DNA of 64,000 bases from Luidia sarsii. Lineage: Eukaryota > Echinodermata > Asteroidea > Paxillosida > Luidiidae. The stretch covers positions 27,659,370-27,723,369 of the forward strand of contig OX465102.1 in assembly GCA_949987565.1 (NCBI GenBank), read 5' to 3'. How positions within the stretch are numbered: the stretch's first letter is position 1; each line of letters starts with the position of its first letter. The notes under the pieces are model-generated. The model worked only from the letters and a program-made list of their open reading frames with translations, was not told the DNA's origin and searched no databases. Below are positions 62,601 to 64,000 of this stretch, piece after piece. The position numbers and the translations under genes are program-made.

Positions 62601-63259
62601 GAACATAGCCCAACGAGACTTGAGGGAAATGATGGATACTGACACTGGCATAGCTCCAACAGAGAAAGCTGGTAGAGGGCACTGTATATGGGACAAGCAG
62701 AGCCAATACAGTGCCGGTGAAAGTGGCTGTGAGGTTACCTTCACGATTGTTGGTGATTCTAAGATGTCGGCCAAACCTTCAGAGAAGAGGGCAGCACCGA
62801 GCGACAGGACATCAAAGATGAAGACGTGACCGAGGCAAGATACCTGGCAGATGGAAATGAGACGGTTACATGGTGTCCTATAAAGGTTACATTTACATCT
62901 GCAGGTGTCATACGTTACAATCAAAGCAGGACCTCTCTCAAAAGAGAACCATTCTCCCTTCAAGAAAGGTCCTGATATGGTGAAAATGCCCGACCCTCCT
63001 AAAAAAAATAAAAAATTCCCGTATTGTACAAAGTTATATTGTTCATCCGAAAAGCTTGAATTACCCTCTACATACTGTATGTGGAATCAGAGGAATCATT
63101 GAAGAGAAAGCTATTCAATTACATGGTGGATTGCCAAAGCTTTTGGTCAGACCAATGACCGTGGGATCTTACCTCAAGTAGGGACACCTTAGCAGTCCGC
63201 CCTAGCCTCTCTGACTCAACTGCGACATTGATCAAATGCTGAGACTTTATATGAGCAAC
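56682..63259 (-). CDS. EXD1: EXD1/Egalitarian-type 3'-5' exonuclease-domain protein (5' end missing)
   Basis: Exons in transcript order: 63259-63173, 62843-62739, 62519-62439, 61977-61834, 60273-60079, 59001-58905, 58562-57145, 56816-56682 (TAG at 56684-56682). All phases join, for about 753 residues. The exonuclease fold reads HLINVAVESERLGRTAKVSL, VFIFDVLSLG, LADILESPTIVK, HDSRWASDQLF, LKLTNVYDTQ, then WIKRPLQASLLSRAAGRV and RYLSDL, the usual order in EXD1 proteins. The DxE of motif I is AVE here, so the first catalytic Asp is lost. Mouse EXD1 is likewise inactive and works as an RNA-binding partner in piRNA production. The 473-codon exon at 58562 is disordered, with an acidic run and NPHGH repeats. 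The 5' exons (Lsm-like part of EXD1) were not found. Drosophila Egalitarian is the alternative family assignment. Confidence 0.85.
57600..57742 (-). repeat. 15-bp coding repeat, (NPHGH)n in EXD1
   Basis: About nine in-frame units of GGGGTTGTGGCCGTG on the + strand code NPHGH, NPHSH, NPQGH or IPHGH on the - strand. There are no frame breaks. The His-rich segment follows SSGNPYG and precedes NPFGQGYSG. Confidence 0.9.
57953..58018 (-). repeat. Acidic coding tract in EXD1
   Basis: CTTCCTC/CCTCATC repeats on the + strand code an uninterrupted run of about 22 Glu and Asp residues after VDKQ on the - strand. It lies in the disordered region of the 58562-57145 exon. Confidence 0.85.
59375..59665. 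mobile_element. Best-preserved fold-back element with two intact hammerhead modules
   Basis: AGGTTTGCGGTGAACACCAT and ATGGTGTTCACCGCAAACCT are the inverted ends. Arms of about 110 bases (GAGGTATGGTTCTGAAAAG and so on) are almost perfect. The two modules face each other around a 22-base centre at 59492-59513. The outer CACCCACCATGCAAAGCC at 59639-59656 is a shared flanking segment. It lies in an EXD1 intron. Confidence 0.9.
59504..59560 (+). ncRNA. Candidate type I hammerhead ribozyme
   Basis: CTGATGA at 59516-59522; stem II GGCCAG/CTGGTC (one G-U pair) at 59524-59541; GAAA at 59542-59545; minimal stem III ACGT; GTC at 59547-59549. The predicted cut is after C59549. Stem I pairs GGT(C)ATCTC (59507-59515) with GAGTTACC (59550-59557), with one mismatch and one bulge. 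The - strand partner (CTGATGA at 59484-59478, ending GAAACGTC at about 59449) has the same core. All conserved hammerhead core bases are present. Confidence 0.75.
59800..60020 (+). mobile_element. SINE, first tRNA-derived family
   Basis: GATTCAAATCCACCCCACGA, CGACCAGCTCAGTGGTCAAC (box A mutated), GGTTCGAATCC at 59922-59932 (box B perfect), CCAAGCTGTCTGCATC and a GCCAAAGCACTGAGC tail. It lies in an EXD1 intron. Confidence 0.7.
60831..61833. repeat. 99/105-bp minisatellite abutting the EXD1 exon donor
   Basis: Nine GCAGACAAGCTG landmarks lie at 60981, 61080, 61179, 61284, 61389, 61494, 61599, 61704 and 61809. The first two periods are 99 and the rest 105, the difference being an ATGTAC insert. 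Each unit holds two related half-units (TCTGGTTCCC... and TCTGGCTCCC...). Both periods are multiples of three and one frame is open on each strand; the - strand frame is the frame of the adjoining exon 61977-61834. The last repeat base is the first base of the intron. Confidence 0.95.
62890..62995. mobile_element. Decayed inverted PLE tails
   Basis: AATCAAAGCAGGACCTCTCT faces AGAAAGGTCCTGATATGG, with CCCGACCCTCCTAAA at the border. It lies between two EXD1 exons. Confidence 0.55.
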
Positions 63260-63796
63260 CTGCGGGGTAAAGTAAGCAGTGTTAACTTATCTTTAGGTAT
63301 AAATTCACAAAGAATGCATGAGAACACAGCTGTCTAAAGCCATGATCCCATTGGAATTTTCCTTCCGTTGCTTTGCAGCAGCTTACGGCCTCATTCGTGA
63401 AGGCATGTCTATATTATGGTATTTTACAATATTTTCATTTGCTGCGAAAGGCTAATGAAATGCCACACATTGAGGGGCTTGTTAAGAAACCATGGCTGAG
63501 TGGAAATTTGACAGCGACATTAGTTTATCTGGCGAGCAGATTGGATTTATTTTTGCCATTCTCCATCCTGGGCTGTAGGGGGCGGTCTTTTCCGCATTTC
63601 CGATAGCCGGATCACCTTTCCGTCTATACTTTGATTTCTCTCCTGTGTGTCTTAATAAAATTTCTCCTTTTCTTCCTTTTTCAATAAATAAATAAAATTG
63701 CGTGTTGCTTTTTTGAGTCTGTGTTTTATTTTGATGACTGTTGTCTCTCTTTTGTTATAAATATATCTACATATAGCTATCCTTCTATAATTATCT
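63260..63796. other. 5' flank or intron of the EXD1-like gene, nothing recognised
   Basis: No upstream exon of EXD1 (Lsm-like domain or ATG) was found. A GC-rich patch at 63560-63625 (GGCGGTCTTTTCC, ATAGCCGGATC) might be promoter-like, but nothing decides this. Confidence 0.4.
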
Positions 63797-63999
63797 TAAA
63801 ATTTAGTGGGCCAGATATTTCGATCCTAGCAGGACTTTTCTGAAAGGCAGAGTGACAAGGACAAAACAGATACATGTACACGACACATGTACGACACATG
63901 TACCCTTCCTTCGTGTACATGTATCTGTTTTGTTCTTGTCACTCTGCCTTTGAGAAAGGTCCTGCTAGGATCGAAACGTCAGGCCCACTATATTTTAAG
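63797..63999. mobile_element. Long palindromic pair of PLE tails with 3' UTR
   Basis: AAAATTTAGTGGGCCAGATA through GTGACAAGGACAAAACAGAT and ATGTACACGA is mirrored by TCGTGTACATGTATCTG, GTCACTCTGCC and GGTCCTGCTAGGATCGAAAC. The centre is a short ACACATGTACG duplication at about 63880-63902. The right arm has an intact GAAACGTC. Confidence 0.85.
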
Positions 64000-64000
64000 A

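Noticed and set aside
63373..63606. 77-codon + strand frame near the right edge
   Set aside because: Opposite strand to EXD1, no homology recognised, and no conserved splice sites.

Overview
This is a repeat-rich animal nuclear genomic window: long multi-exon genes with GT-AG introns, abundant ACATGTACATGTA-type simple sequence, fold-back transposons, tRNA-derived SINEs and fragments of Penelope-like retroelements (PLEs). The gene families and repeat style suggest a marine invertebrate, probably a deuterostome such as an echinoderm. The species cannot be fixed from the sequence.

Four protein-coding genes can be reconstructed at codon level. (1) + strand, coding exons at 3440-11649: a four-transmembrane proteolipid of the PLP/DM20/M6 family, lacking only its tiny first coding exon. 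(2) - strand, 45315 to 21773: a complete orthologue of OFD1, the centriole, centriolar-satellite and cilium protein, with 22-23 coding exons giving about 1,000 residues; every splice phase joins. (3) + strand, 46685-50347: an NKRF orthologue (XRN2-binding XTBD, dsRNA-binding-like region, G-patch, R3H). It shares its first coding exon with a second possible terminal exon at 47994-48054 that would make a CDKN2AIPNL-like, XTBD-only protein. (4) - strand, 63259 to 56682: an EXD1/Egalitarian-type 3'-5' exonuclease-domain protein with a long disordered C-terminal region; its 5' end lies beyond the window or was not found.

Layout: 1-3438 holds a SINE, a MITE and a CT-rich tract upstream of the M6 exons. 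3440-11649 is the M6 gene, with a 1.25 kb CCT tract in its last intron. 11650-21772 is intergenic and full of decayed repeats. 21773-45315 is OFD1, whose introns are loaded with PLE tails, fold-back elements and a 56-bp minisatellite of about 32 units. 45316-46684 is a head-to-head OFD1/NKRF intergenic region. NKRF runs to 50347 and converges on EXD1 across 6.3 kb of repeats.

The most interesting signals are these: the alternative terminal exons that let one locus encode two XTBD proteins; two retroelement families whose conserved tails fold as hammerhead ribozymes, one with an unusual core; decoy copies of an M6 exon start inside a CT tract; a 99/105-bp minisatellite abutting an EXD1 splice donor that stays open in the exon's frame; and a copy of the NKRF 3' end carried 5 kb downstream inside a MITE copy. 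No prokaryotic operon, CRISPR array or phage system is present.
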